64,000 nt of DNA from Oscillospiraceae bacterium (GCA_031262985.1 JAISGQ010000047.1:1-64000), one strand, 5' to 3'. Positions 16,687-24,375 are shown, counted from the first letter of the stretch. Numbers and translations: made by a program. Notes: generated by a model not told the origin, from the letters alone.

Positions 16687-16779
16687 CTATTCATCCGTCT
16701 CGTAGTAAAGCCTAAGCGCGACTTTCAAGTCAATACGATTCGGGCGTTGCTTGTGTTCTATCTTTATTCCTCCCTTCAT
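16687..16779 (-). CDS. Very small ORF coupled to the RHH gene
   Basis: 30 residues (MKGGIKIEHKQRPNRIDLKV then ALRLYYETDE). Its ATG overlaps the stop codon of the preceding RHH gene (ATGA), a sign of coupled translation. No function can be proposed. The ORF is short enough to be chance; the overlap is the supporting evidence. Confidence 0.35.
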   Translation of the reverse strand: MKGGIKIEHKQRPNRIDLKVALRLYYETDE

Positions 16780-16910
16780 CTGTTATTCTTCGCCCAGTCC
16801 CACAAGATTTGTAGTATGAACGCATTTAGTGTAATCCCGATTGTTCTCGCTCTCTCCTGCAATTTATCTTTCAGCTCCTTGGGAGAGCGGATTAATATTT
16901 TGACAATCAT
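16776..16910 (-). CDS. Small ribbon-helix-helix (Arc-like) DNA-binding protein
   Basis: 44 residues: a beta strand MIVKILIRSP, helix KELKDKLQERARTIG, turn, and helix TLNAFILQILWDW. This matches the Arc/MetJ ribbon-helix-helix pattern, which binds DNA as a dimer through the strand. AGGAGAGGAAAAG precedes the ATG. It is the first gene of the minus-strand operon and lies directly behind a promoter that carries two GTGAATACAC sites, so it is a good candidate for autoregulation. Confidence 0.65.
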   Translation of the reverse strand: MIVKILIRSPKELKDKLQERARTIGITLNAFILQILWDWAKNNR

Positions 16911-16927
16911 CTTTTCCTCTCCTTTCG

Positions 16928-16973
16928 GTGTATTCACCTTGATTTCACCACAAGTATATCATAGTGTATTCAC
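16928..16973. promoter_or_regulatory. Two near-palindromic repeats, candidate RHH operator
   Basis: GTGTATTCAC occurs at 16928-16937 and 16964-16973, 36 bases apart. One lies within the promoter spacer, the other in the leader. A related GTGATAACAC lies at 17023-17032 before the divergent RHH gene. Repeated half-palindromes of this type are the usual binding sites of ribbon-helix-helix repressors. Confidence 0.5.
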
Positions 16974-16981
16974 TTTGTCAA
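16953..16981 (-). promoter_or_regulatory. Promoter of the minus-strand element operon
   Basis: On the minus strand TTGACA (16981-16976), 17 bases, TATACT (16958-16953). This is a near-consensus sigma-A promoter, driving the RHH gene and the genes down to the PP-loop protein. Confidence 0.65.
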
Positions 16982-17036
16982 CACTTTGGACATATATTTA
17001 GTGCTGACAATATGATATTATAGTGATAACACTTTA

Positions 17037-17240
17037 TTGGAGGTAAGTATCATGCCATCATCTGTCCCTATGCGCGGATTGAGAATGTCAGACGAGTTAT
17101 ATTTGAAGCTTAGGCATATAGCCGAAAAACATAACCGCTCTTACAATCAAGAATCTGTTTACGCATTAAAAAGCTATGTAGAAAACTACGAGAAAGAGAA
17201 CGGGGAAATTATTGTAAATCCCGAAGTCCTTTATCAATAA
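17037..17240 (+). CDS. Ribbon-helix-helix (Arc-like) DNA-binding protein
   Basis: 67 residues. The true start is probably the ATG at 17052 (MPSSVPMRGLRMSDELYLKL), preceded by TTGGAGGTAAGTATC, giving 62 residues. LRMSDELYLKLRHIAEKHNR-SYNQESVYAL follows the Arc-type strand-helix-helix pattern. It is transcribed away from the minus-strand RHH operon. The pair may cross-regulate through the GTGAATACAC-type repeats between them. Its last 32 bases overlap the end of a third small RHH gene on the opposite strand. Confidence 0.6.
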   Translation: MEVSIMPSSVPMRGLRMSDELYLKLRHIAEKHNRSYNQESVYALKSYVENYEKENGEIIVNPEVLYQ

Positions 17241-17346
17241 GAATCAGTAAATATGAATTGAAGTTCAATCCTCTTTCGGTTGCCATCTTACGAATTTTTT
17301 CTTTTAATTCGGTTGGCAACCGAATTGTCATTTGCTCTCTTTCCAT
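17209..17346 (-). CDS. Small ribbon-helix-helix (Arc-like) protein
   Basis: 45 residues, MEREQMTIRLPTELKEKIRK followed by MATERGLNFNSYLLILIDKG. The strand MTIRLP, helix ELKEKIRKMATERG and helix NSYLLILIDKG fit the Arc fold very well. TTGGAGAAT precedes the ATG at 17346. It is the third RHH protein within 600 bases and converges on the 17037 gene. Confidence 0.6.
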   Translation of the reverse strand: MEREQMTIRLPTELKEKIRKMATERGLNFNSYLLILIDKGLRDLQ

Positions 17347-17449
17347 ATTCTCCAAGTATTATTCCTCCCTTCATTGCTGTTGAAATTGTTTGTTGAAATT
17401 TGCGTATAAATGTCATATAATGTTCACAAACATATAAAGGAGTTAAACT

Positions 17450-18523
17450 ATGGATTTTATCGACCAAATCAAACAGTTTTCAAAAAGAACGCTGAGCATT
17501 AAAGATTCTCTCGGCACAGAAGAAGCCACGAAAACAGCTCTTATTATGCCGTTTTTCCAAATGCTCGGGTATGATGTTTTTAATCCGACTGAGTTTGCAC
17601 CTGAGTACACCGCCGATGTAGGTATTAAAAAGGGTGAGAAGGTCGATTATGCCATCATGCAGGACAATGAACCGATAATCTTGATAGAAGCAAAGTGGGT
17701 CGGAGAATCGCTTAACCAACACGATTCACAGTTATTCAGATATTTCGGCACATCCACGGCGAAATTTGGAATATTGACCAACGGGTTGATATACAAGTTC
17801 TATACCGATTTAGACGCTCAAAACAAAATGGATTTGAAACCCTTCTTGGAGATAGACATTTGCGACCCTACAGAATCTCAAATAGCGGAGTTGAAAAAGT
17901 TCCAAAAATCGAATTTCAATCTGCAAGAGGTTTTAAATACCGCATCTGAATTGAGATACTCCAACACATTCAGAAAAGTTTTCGCAGAGCAATTACAAAA
18001 TCCGTCAGATGATTTTGTTCGCTTCTTTTCCGCTCATGCCTATGAGGGCAGATTAACCCAAAATATTTTGGACAAGTTCAAGGGCATTCTTAAAAAATCG
18101 TTAAATATGTATATCACCGAAATGATGAACGATAAGATAAAGACCGCTCTTAATACAAATGCCTCCGACTCCAAAGAAGACGAGATGGACAAGTCCTCGG
18201 CAGATGATAACACTCAACTCGAATCTGCGCCGAAAATCATCACGACACAAGAGGAAATTGAGATGTTTGCTCTTATCAGAGGTATGCTTAAAGACACCGT
18301 TTCGCTTGACGATATAACCATGAAGGACACCGAAAGCTATTTAGGTATACTTTACAAAAACAATTCGAGAAAATGGATTTGCCGCATAAAAATAGCGGAA
18401 GCGCGAATCGTTTTAATTTATCCCGATATTGACAAAAAGGAAATTAAAGTTAATCTAAACAGCATATATGATGTTGCGGACTACAAGTCACAGCTCGTCG
18501 AGGTTGTTTCTCGCTTCTTATAA
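17450..18523 (+). CDS. Stand-alone HsdR N-terminal-like nuclease domain protein
   Basis: 357 residues. The first 170 resemble the N-terminal nuclease domain of type I restriction R subunits (HSDR_N). It has a PD-(D/E)xK core, Asp66 in KVDYAIM and Glu80-Ala-Lys82 in ILIEAKW, preceded by EEATKTALIMPFFQMLGYDV. No helicase domain, HsdM or HsdS is present. The C-terminal 100 residues form an unrecognised domain after an acidic linker. AAAGGAGTTAAACT precedes the ATG. Such proteins are frequent on mobile elements and are usually called type I restriction enzyme homologues; defence or DNA processing is inferred. Confidence 0.75.
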   Translation: MDFIDQIKQFSKRTLSIKDSLGTEEATKTALIMPFFQMLGYDVFNPTEFAPEYTADVGIKKGEKVDYAIMQDNEPIILIEAKWVGESLNQHDSQLFRYFGTSTAKFGILTNGLIYKFYTDLDAQNKMDLKPFLEIDICDPTESQIAELKKFQKSNFNLQEVLNTASELRYSNTFRKVFAEQLQNPSDDFVRFFSAHAYEGRLTQNILDKFKGILKKSLNMYITEMMNDKIKTALNTNASDSKEDEMDKSSADDNTQLESAPKIITTQEEIEMFALIRGMLKDTVSLDDITMKDTESYLGILYKNNSRKWICRIKIAEARIVLIYPDIDKKEIKVNLNSIYDVADYKSQLVEVVSRFL

Positions 18524-18533
18524 GCCAATCCCC

Positions 18534-18563
18534 GCCCCTCTGTCAACAGCAGAGGGGCATTTG
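18534..18563. terminator. Bidirectional terminator between convergent genes
   Basis: GCCCCTCTG (18534-18542) pairs with CAGAGGGGC (18550-18558) around seven bases, with T-rich sequence after it. It lies between the HsdR-like gene and the convergent small HTH gene. Confidence 0.65.
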
Positions 18564-18785
18564 TTATGCTGTGCTTTTATCTTCGCCGTCGCTTTCACCG
18601 GCAAATAAGTAGGTTAGTTCAAATTCAGGAAAAAACACATCTTTAATCAAGAACGCTTCCTTGATGCTCCACGGACCTCTCTCTATTTTGTTTGTAATGC
18701 TATTAATATGTATCCCGAGGACAGATGCTAAAGTTTGGTTGCTAATCTTTTTGTCAAAAAGCGCACGCTTCAAATTTTCATACAT
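18564..18785 (-). CDS. Small Cro-like helix-turn-helix protein
   Basis: 73 residues from the ATG at 18785 (AAGGAGGTGATACGA before it). The upstream in-frame GTG lies within the ribosome site itself. ISNQTLASVLGIHINSITNKI is a classical HTH (helix-turn-helix recognition pattern QTLASVLGI--NSITNKI). It is divergent from the 18964 repressor, with a large inverted repeat between. This is the layout of a cI/cro-type switch. Confidence 0.7.
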   Translation of the reverse strand: MYENLKRALFDKKISNQTLASVLGIHINSITNKIERGPWSIKEAFLIKDVFFPEFELTYLFAGESDGEDKSTA

Positions 18786-18855
18786 TCGTATCACCTCCTT
18801 AATTATTCTTTTGAATAATCTTTGATTGCATTATATATGCAAAAGCATAATATGC

Positions 18856-18911
18856 CAACACATAATTATGATTTTTCAAAAATAATTATTAAAAATCATA
18901 ATTATGTGTTG
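18856..18911. promoter_or_regulatory. Large perfect inverted repeat, candidate double operator
   Basis: A 21-bp arm starting CAACACATAATTATGATTTT (18856-18876) is repeated exactly inverted at 18891-18911, around a 14-base centre. Each arm contains the self-palindrome CATAATTATG. It lies between two divergent HTH genes and touches the -35 box of the rightward one, so it probably holds two repressor sites. Confidence 0.65.
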
Positions 18912-18937
18912 AAGTTTACAAAAATGTATGATAAAAT
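18909..18937 (+). promoter_or_regulatory. Promoter of the XRE repressor gene
   Basis: TTGAAG (18909-18914), 17 bases, TAAAAT (18932-18937). The -35 box overlaps the end of the inverted repeat, so binding there would block it. Confidence 0.5.
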
Positions 18938-18963
18938 GTCACCGATAAGAGAGGTGTCATAAA

Positions 18964-19503
18964 ATGATTGGAAAAACACTCCAAGAAATTCTCGATGAAA
19001 AAAACATGAATGTGAATGAACTTGCGAGAACCATTAACGTAAGCAATCAAACTTTATACAGCATAATAAAAAGAGATAATATGAAGATTGATTTCGATGT
19101 ATTATTGAAAATCTGCGCGGCTTTAAATGTAAATGTAGAAAGGTTTTATTCCGATTACGCTTCATCAAACGCAAAAAGGCAAGGTTTAACCCCGCACGAA
19201 TCAAAGGTAATCACTGCGTACCGCGCGAAGCCCGAAATGCAACCGGCGGTAGATACCCTACTCGGAGTAAACACGCATCCACGTGCAGAGCCAGAAGCAC
19301 CCTACAGCATAGGGCGGTCAGTTGCATACGGAGGTCGCGAGATGTTCCACCCTCACACAAAGGAAGAATATGAGAAAGCTCTTAAATTAGCAGAAGAAAT
19401 AATTGCTAAAGAGGACGAATACAAACGCGAGAGAGAGAAAGAACTTGACGAAGCGATGAAACTCGCCGAAAAGATTGTAAGCGAAGGTCAGGAGTATAAT
19501 TAG
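18964..19503 (+). CDS. XRE-family transcriptional regulator
   Basis: 179 residues. The N-terminal 65 form an XRE/Cro domain: TLQEILDEKNMNVNELARTI and VSNQTLYSIIKR as recognition helix, then FDVLLKICAALNVNVERF. The C-terminus is a charged helical stretch (EEIIAKEDEYKRERE and similar), likely a dimerising coiled coil. It is divergent from the small HTH gene and followed by an ImmA-like protease, the arrangement of ICEBs1 ImmR/ImmA, where the protease cleaves the repressor to induce the element. The same logic here is inference. GAGAGGTGTCATAAA precedes the ATG. Confidence 0.82.
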   Translation: MIGKTLQEILDEKNMNVNELARTINVSNQTLYSIIKRDNMKIDFDVLLKICAALNVNVERFYSDYASSNAKRQGLTPHESKVITAYRAKPEMQPAVDTLLGVNTHPRAEPEAPYSIGRSVAYGGREMFHPHTKEEYEKALKLAEEIIAKEDEYKREREKELDEAMKLAEKIVSEGQEYN

Positions 19504-19623
19504 CCGCGTTTTATTGATACAAAATAAATTTAAATAAGCCCTGTTTCCAGTATTTACCTGTTAAAAAACAAAAGCCGTTCATATAAGATTAAAATGAAAT
19601 CTTATATGAAGGACTGAAAAAGA

Positions 19624-20439
19624 ATGAAACTATTTAATGACTATGTGAGAAAAAACGACCTTTCCCGAAGATACATAACCCCCGAAATTATTGAGAGGTC
19701 AATCGCTTCAAACGGCTATAAAATAATCATTTACGGAGCAAAGCAAGAAGCGGAAGGTCTCATAGATACGCTTGGGGTGCGTGACCGAACAAGCTCTACG
19801 GATAGCTACACCTACTCAGAGGGTAAGCTAAAACTGGTATTCGTCCGTTTTGGGGTAAGCGATGATGATAAGTTTGAACTATTGGCGCATGAGCTGGGGC
19901 ATATCCTGTACGGCAGCACAGGCACATCATCGGAGCAGGAGGACGCGGCGAATGCCTTTAAGGCGAGTGTGTTTTTACATAACGCATCATTAGAGGAGCA
20001 TACGCCCGTTATTATAAAGCCTCGTCCGACCGCTCCTCCGATTACTCCTCCGACCGCTCCTAAGGGCAATAGAACAGGCGCGAATACTCTGAGATTAGCC
20101 GTATTAATTGCGGCGGTAGTGATAATTATCGTTGTTGTAATCTTCTCGGCGCAAAAACCGAGTGAAAATCCTACACCGTTATCAGAGGATAATATCGGCG
20201 TTTCCTCCGTTGTTGTTGTTGATGATTCCGACCGCTCCTCCGCTCCGACAACGGCAGAGGGAGAAACACCACCAAGCGAGAGAATTGTGTGGGTCACGCA
20301 GACAGGGAAGAAGTACCACAGCAAAACTTGCTCCTACGTGCGGTACAAAACGAACACCATAAGCATGAAGGAATCCGAAGCAATCCGCATGAATTACGAG
20401 CCTTGCTCAAGGTGCGGAGGATATAAGGTATACAAGTAA
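19624..20439 (+). CDS. ImmA/IrrE-like metallopeptidase with membrane helix and C-terminal Cys/His motif
   Basis: 271 residues. The N-terminal domain carries LLAHELGHILYG with the HExxH zinc site, as in ImmA/IrrE proteases that cut repressors. A Pro/Thr-rich stretch leads to one membrane helix (LRLAVLIAAVVIIIVVVIFS, about 157-176), then a Ser/Thr linker. The C-terminal 45 residues have YHSKTCSYV and NYEPCSRCGG, a small metal-binding pattern also seen at the ends of secreted nucleases. The membrane orientation would separate protease and Cys/His domain across the membrane. It follows the XRE repressor, so antirepressor function is inferred. Confidence 0.75.
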   Translation: MKLFNDYVRKNDLSRRYITPEIIERSIASNGYKIIIYGAKQEAEGLIDTLGVRDRTSSTDSYTYSEGKLKLVFVRFGVSDDDKFELLAHELGHILYGSTGTSSEQEDAANAFKASVFLHNASLEEHTPVIIKPRPTAPPITPPTAPKGNRTGANTLRLAVLIAAVVIIIVVVIFSAQKPSENPTPLSEDNIGVSSVVVVDDSDRSSAPTTAEGETPPSERIVWVTQTGKKYHSKTCSYVRYKTNTISMKESEAIRMNYEPCSRCGGYKVYK

Positions 20440-20447
20440 CAAAAAAA

Positions 20448-20479
20448 GCTGTCTAAGTGCGTAAAACTCAGACAGCCTT
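20448..20479 (+). terminator. Terminator after the protease gene
   Basis: GCTGTCT (20448-20454) pairs with AGACAGC (20470-20476) and is followed by CTTTAT; A-run on the other side. It separates the repressor/protease pair from the integrase gene. Confidence 0.6.
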
Positions 20480-20511
20480 TATCAAAATTATTATGAAAGT
20501 GGTGCGACACA

Positions 20512-21669
20512 ATGCCGATATACAAGATGGAGGGCAGGAAAAACGGGGAGCAGAAGTATAGAGTGCGGATAAACTATACCGACCGAACGGGGAATCCGAA
20601 GCAGATTGACCGCGTGGTATACGGCAAAGAGAAAGCAAAGCAGATGGAGCGAGAACTCAACTATAAGATTAAAGAGGAAGCTCCAAGCGCAAAAATCACA
20701 CTGCAAAAGCTCTATGAGGAGTACATCTCGGCGAAAAAATCAGAAGTGAGGGAATCCTCGTTAGATAAGACGAGCAGGGTACTTATGTGCTACGTTTTGG
20801 GAACTGCTGAAAACAGCAAGATTAAGGCTCTCCGCAATGCGCGAGTGGACAAATTGACTATGCCGCTCCTGCAAACGTGGAAGCAGGATATAACGAATTT
20901 AGGCTTGAAGCACAAAACCAAGCAGAATATATTCAGCGAATTTCGGGCATTACTCAATTTTGCCGTGAAGATGGAGTATATCCCCTCAAATCCCTTGATA
21001 AAAATAGGCAATTTCAGGGCAACAATGGAAGCCCCACACTCTATGGACTACTATACTCCCGAAGAATTTAAGCGGTTTATAGCCGCCGCCAAGGGCTGTG
21101 CGGAAGTGGCGGCACGGCAGAAGCAATATGCCGAGCAACACTTTTATGTGTTTTTTTGCATCGCTTTTTACACAGGTATGAGAAAAGGCGAAATAAACGC
21201 CCTGCAATGGACTGATATTAATGATGGTATCCTATCCGTGACAAAAAGCATTACACAAAAGCTAAAAGGGGAGGACAGAATCACGCCGCCGAAAAATAAA
21301 ACGTCAGTACGCACATTGCAGCTCCCCAAGCCGCTAATTGATATATTGGACGAACACTATGCGCTATGCCGCGACACTATAGCCGATTTTAACGACGGCA
21401 TGAAAATTTGCGGGGGAGTGAAAGCTCTGCGTGATACCAGTATACAAAAGCATAATGTAAAATACTCCGAGCTTGCAGGGATAAAGACAATCCGTATACA
21501 TGATTTTCGGCACTCACATGCAAGTTTGTTGGCGAACGAGGGAATCAATATCCAAGAGGTAGCGCGGCGGCTTGGACACTCTGATATCAGCATGACATGG
21601 AACACCTACGCACATCTATATCCCCGCGAAGAAGAACGCGCGATAAGTATTTTGAATAAAATCGTGTAA
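20512..21669 (+). CDS. Tyrosine recombinase / integrase
   Basis: 385 residues with the Tn916/ICE/phage integrase layout: an N-terminal arm-binding domain (to about 65), a SAM-like core-binding domain (about 65-165) and a catalytic domain. Catalytic residues are visible: Arg in FYTGMRKGEINALQW, His-x-x-Arg in IHDFRHSHASLLA, His in RRLGHSDIS and Tyr in NTYAHLYP. It would integrate and excise the element at a tRNA. Its end lies 55 bases from the 3' end of tRNA-Pro, the expected position. GTGGTGCGACACA precedes the ATG, a weak ribosome site. Confidence 0.9.
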   Translation: MPIYKMEGRKNGEQKYRVRINYTDRTGNPKQIDRVVYGKEKAKQMERELNYKIKEEAPSAKITLQKLYEEYISAKKSEVRESSLDKTSRVLMCYVLGTAENSKIKALRNARVDKLTMPLLQTWKQDITNLGLKHKTKQNIFSEFRALLNFAVKMEYIPSNPLIKIGNFRATMEAPHSMDYYTPEEFKRFIAAAKGCAEVAARQKQYAEQHFYVFFCIAFYTGMRKGEINALQWTDINDGILSVTKSITQKLKGEDRITPPKNKTSVRTLQLPKPLIDILDEHYALCRDTIADFNDGMKICGGVKALRDTSIQKHNVKYSELAGIKTIRIHDFRHSHASLLANEGINIQEVARRLGHSDISMTWNTYAHLYPREEERAISILNKIV

Positions 21670-21691
21670 AAAACGTGTATAGCAAAACAAA

Positions 21692-21715
21692 AATCCGCTT
21701 AAATAGCGGGTTTTT
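21692..21715 (+). terminator. Terminator of the integrase gene
   Basis: CCGCT (21695-21699) pairs with AGCGG (21705-21709) and is followed by GTTTTT. It lies just inside the presumed element end near tRNA-Pro. Confidence 0.6.
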
Positions 21716-21723
21716 GTGGTATT

Positions 21724-21800
21724 TGGTCGGGATGACAGGATTCGAACCTGCGGCATCTTGCTCCCAAAGCAAGCGCGCTACCAAACTGCGCCACATCCCG
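21724..21800 (-). tRNA. tRNA-Pro (anticodon TGG)
   Basis: A complete cloverleaf on the minus strand. Acceptor CGGGATG/CATCCCG, D arm GCGC/GCGC, anticodon stem CTTGC/GCAAG with loop TTTGGGA (TGG reads proline CCN codons), T arm GCAGG-TTCGAAT-CCTGT. The discriminator A is followed by an encoded CCA. Its 3' end faces the integrase gene, so it is the likely attachment site of the adjacent element. Confidence 0.93.
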
Positions 21801-21925
21801 AGATAACCTCAGTCATTATAATTCGCGTGGAGGATAATGTCAATAGTTATTTTCCTCGTTTTGCAATCTACCCGAATCTGCGCCGCAAAAACCGCGAGAC
21901 AACTTTCGGTTTAGCAAATATTTCA

Positions 21926-21954
21926 TTGTTTTTTTCGTCATTATGTGATATACT
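21926..21954 (+). promoter_or_regulatory. Promoter of the 21990 gene
   Basis: TTGTTT (21926-21931), 17 bases, TATACT (21949-21954), giving a start near 21961 and supporting the ATG at 21990 over the in-frame codon at 21945. Confidence 0.5.
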
Positions 21955-21989
21955 CTACCCATAAACAAAATGAACGGATGTGTATATTT

Positions 21990-22532
21990 ATGATTACCGA
22001 TATCATATGCGAACAGCTCGTAGCGAAAAAAATTGAGCCGAAGGATATAGTAAAAGCGTTTGTTGTATTCATGCTCATTATGTCAGTGACGTTGGGAGTT
22101 TCTGTTCTGGTCGATATGCTCCTGAGCGTGTACTTCGGCGGAGTGTGGCTTCTGTCGCTGATAGGCGGCTGTTATCTCGCATACAGATACATGAAAACGC
22201 TGTCGATTGAGTATGAGTACATCTTTGTAAACGGAGAGATGACAGTTGACAAAATAATTGCCAAAAGCTCCCGTAAGCGTCTCTTCTCATTCGATACAAG
22301 AACCATCGAAAAAATGGGGAAGTACGACCCGAATGCGTTTGCGAATAAGCAGTACGACAGCAGGCTGAATTTTTCGGAAACATATGCCGGTGAGGGTGCG
22401 TACTTTGCGGAGATTAGGGACAAAAAGCACGGCAGCGTCCTTCTGATTTTCAGCCCTAACGAGAAGATTATCTCCGCACTCAAGCCTTATATGAACAAGC
22501 TTGTCTACCGTGAGGCGTTTCCGAATATTTAA
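21990..22532 (+). CDS. Membrane protein, DUF6106-like
   Basis: 180 residues starting MITDIICEQLVAKK. Two close hydrophobic segments (about 22-42 and 47-62) are followed by a soluble domain starting SIEYEYIFVNGEMTVDKIIA. The order, including the MTD-EQL start and EYEY-NGE-DKI-AK strand pattern, resembles DUF6106 proteins of Clostridia; this is from memory and not checked. Function unknown. The soluble part is predicted cytoplasmic. It has its own promoter and a long hairpin terminator. Confidence 0.65.
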   Translation: MITDIICEQLVAKKIEPKDIVKAFVVFMLIMSVTLGVSVLVDMLLSVYFGGVWLLSLIGGCYLAYRYMKTLSIEYEYIFVNGEMTVDKIIAKSSRKRLFSFDTRTIEKMGKYDPNAFANKQYDSRLNFSETYAGEGAYFAEIRDKKHGSVLLIFSPNEKIISALKPYMNKLVYREAFPNI

Positions 22533-22570
22533 CTGCGGCTATAACATATTGATAAAATGTGCAGTGCAAA

Positions 22571-22621
22571 GGCAATACCTCACAAAAGACGATGGTCTTT
22601 GTGCGGTATTGCCCGATTTTT
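22571..22621 (+). terminator. Strong terminator
   Basis: Nearly 20 base pairs: GGCAATACCTCACAAAAGAC (22571-22590) with GTCTTTGTGCGGTATTGCC (22595-22613), a GATG loop, then CGATTTTT. It lies between the membrane protein and nnr. Confidence 0.8.
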
Positions 22622-22642
22622 CATAAGGTGGGGATATGTAAT

Positions 22643-24187
22643 ATGATTATCTTAAACAGCGAACAAACAAAGGCGTTGGAGAATGCCATGGTGGAGGCGG
22701 GAGGAGAGCATATTAAGCTCATGGAGACTGCCGGCATCGCCGTTGCGCGGTTTATTCACGAAAAATACGGAGTGGACGGACAGGCGATTGCGGTCATCTG
22801 CGGAACAGGCAACAACGGCGGAGACGGCTTTGCCGCGGCGAAAAAGCTGCTGGAGGGCGGCGCGCGAGTTCGCATAATTCTCGCTTCCGGCACTCCTAAA
22901 ACCGACGACGCCTTCGACCTCTTGGGAAGAAGCGAGAGAGCGGGGATAAAGGTTCTGGATTTTTCGAAGGAGGGCGAACGAGAGGAAATCCACAAAACTA
23001 TCGACGCCTCCGATATTTTGGTGGACGCTGTGTACGGCACAGGCTTCCACGGCGAAATAAGAGAGGAGATAGGCGAGCTGTTCCAAAGTATCAACATCTC
23101 CTCCGCCACTGTAATATCTGTGGACATTCCGAGCGGAGTTAACGCCGATACGGGCGAGGCTGAGGAACACTGCATAAAGGCAAACTGCACCATCACCTTC
23201 ACTACAATGAAGCCCGGTCACATCATATTCCCCGGCGCGGAGTACTGCGGGCTGGTGTACACCTCCGCCATAGGCATTGAACCGCCTTTGGTCAAGACGG
23301 AAAACGGCGTTTTGGAGGCTATAGATTACCAGACTGTCCGCCTTTGCTTTAATCCGCGCAAGGCGAACACCCACAAGGGCACATACGGCAAGCTGCTGTG
23401 CATATGCGGCTCTTTCAATATGTCCGGCGCGGCGGTATACTCCGCGAAGGCGGCAGTGCAGTCGGGAGTCGGACTGGTAAAGCTTGCCGCTCCCAAATCC
23501 GCGATTCCCGCCATCGCCTCTCAGCTTTGCGACGGCGTGTTTGTTCCGCTTGAGGAGAACGAGGACGGCTTTATCTCGGAACGCGCCAAGAGGAAACTGA
23601 GCGACTTGCTGGAGGAGGATATATCCGCCTGCCTGATAGGCTGCGGAATCGGCACTGACAGCGGCACAGCCTCGGTGGTGCGGCACGTCATCGAACACTC
23701 CCGCGTACCCGTGGTGATTGATGCGGACGCTCTAAACTGCATCGCAGGCGACACGTCAGTTTTGAAAAGAGCTTTAGCTCCGCTGATTATTACTCCTCAC
23801 CCCGGAGAGATGTCGCGCCTTTGCGAGGCTGACACCGCCGATATTCAGAAGCGGAGATTGGCTTCTGCGAGGGAGTTTGCCGAAAAACACGAAAATGTGA
23901 CTGTAGTACTCAAAGGTGCTAACACCATCATAGCCGACAAGGAACATACTCTCATTAACCTGACGGGCAATCCCGGCATGGCAAAGGGAGGCTCGGGCGA
24001 CGTTTTAGCGGGGATTATCGCCTCTTTCGCCGCGCAGGGTATGTCTCCTGCGGACGCGGCTATGTGTGGGGTGTATCTCCACGGAGCGGCAGGAGACCTC
24101 GCCTCAAAGAAGTTCTCTCTCCACTCCATGACGCCTATGGATATAGTACTAAGCCTGCCCGCGCTTTTCCTCGAAATCGAGCGGTAG
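22643..24187 (+). CDS. nnr: Bifunctional NAD(P)H-hydrate epimerase/dehydratase
   Basis: 514 residues from ATG 22643 (AAGGTGGGGATATGTAAT before it); the longer frame would run into the terminator hairpin. The N-terminal YjeF_N epimerase domain (1-215) has VICGTGNNGGDGFAAAKKL and DAVYGTGFHGE. The C-terminal carbohydrate-kinase-like dehydratase (about 225-510) has KGTYGKLLCICGS, ITPHPGEMSRL and GNPGMAKGGSGDVLAGIIA. Together they repair damaged NADHX and NADPHX. The dehydratase uses ADP in bacteria. Cytoplasmic, full length, both domains intact. Confidence 0.93.
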   Translation: MIILNSEQTKALENAMVEAGGEHIKLMETAGIAVARFIHEKYGVDGQAIAVICGTGNNGGDGFAAAKKLLEGGARVRIILASGTPKTDDAFDLLGRSERAGIKVLDFSKEGEREEIHKTIDASDILVDAVYGTGFHGEIREEIGELFQSINISSATVISVDIPSGVNADTGEAEEHCIKANCTITFTTMKPGHIIFPGAEYCGLVYTSAIGIEPPLVKTENGVLEAIDYQTVRLCFNPRKANTHKGTYGKLLCICGSFNMSGAAVYSAKAAVQSGVGLVKLAAPKSAIPAIASQLCDGVFVPLEENEDGFISERAKRKLSDLLEEDISACLIGCGIGTDSGTASVVRHVIEHSRVPVVIDADALNCIAGDTSVLKRALAPLIITPHPGEMSRLCEADTADIQKRRLASAREFAEKHENVTVVLKGANTIIADKEHTLINLTGNPGMAKGGSGDVLAGIIASFAAQGMSPADAAMCGVYLHGAAGDLASKKFSLHSMTPMDIVLSLPALFLEIER

Positions 24188-24224
24188 GGGAGAGGCGTGA
24201 CGACGGAGAAGCCGCTGATTTATA

Positions 24225-24322
24225 CTAAATTAATTTGAAAACAATCAAGTCTCCACGGGCGAAAACCGCACAAATCAAAGCTTTTCGCCCGTGTTTTCTT
24301 GGTGTTTTCTAAATTAATTAAC
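24225..24322. repeat. MITE-like element, family 1, copy B
   Basis: 98 bp with ends CTAAATTAATTTGAAAAC and GTTTTCTAAATTAATTAAC and central arms CACGGGCGAAAA/TTTTCGCCCGTG. TA flanks both sides (24223-24224, 24323-24324). It is the reverse orientation of copy A and nearly identical to it, implying recent movement. It sits between nnr and the terminator shared with ftsZ. Confidence 0.8.
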
Positions 24323-24375
24323 TATAACGCAACGGAGCACAATACTACTCCGTACTGAAAACAACATAACGACAA

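Noticed and set aside
22652-23698. 348-codon open frame on the minus strand
   Set aside because: Shadow of nnr; long antisense frames arise here because the codon bias of the real genes suppresses stops in this phase.
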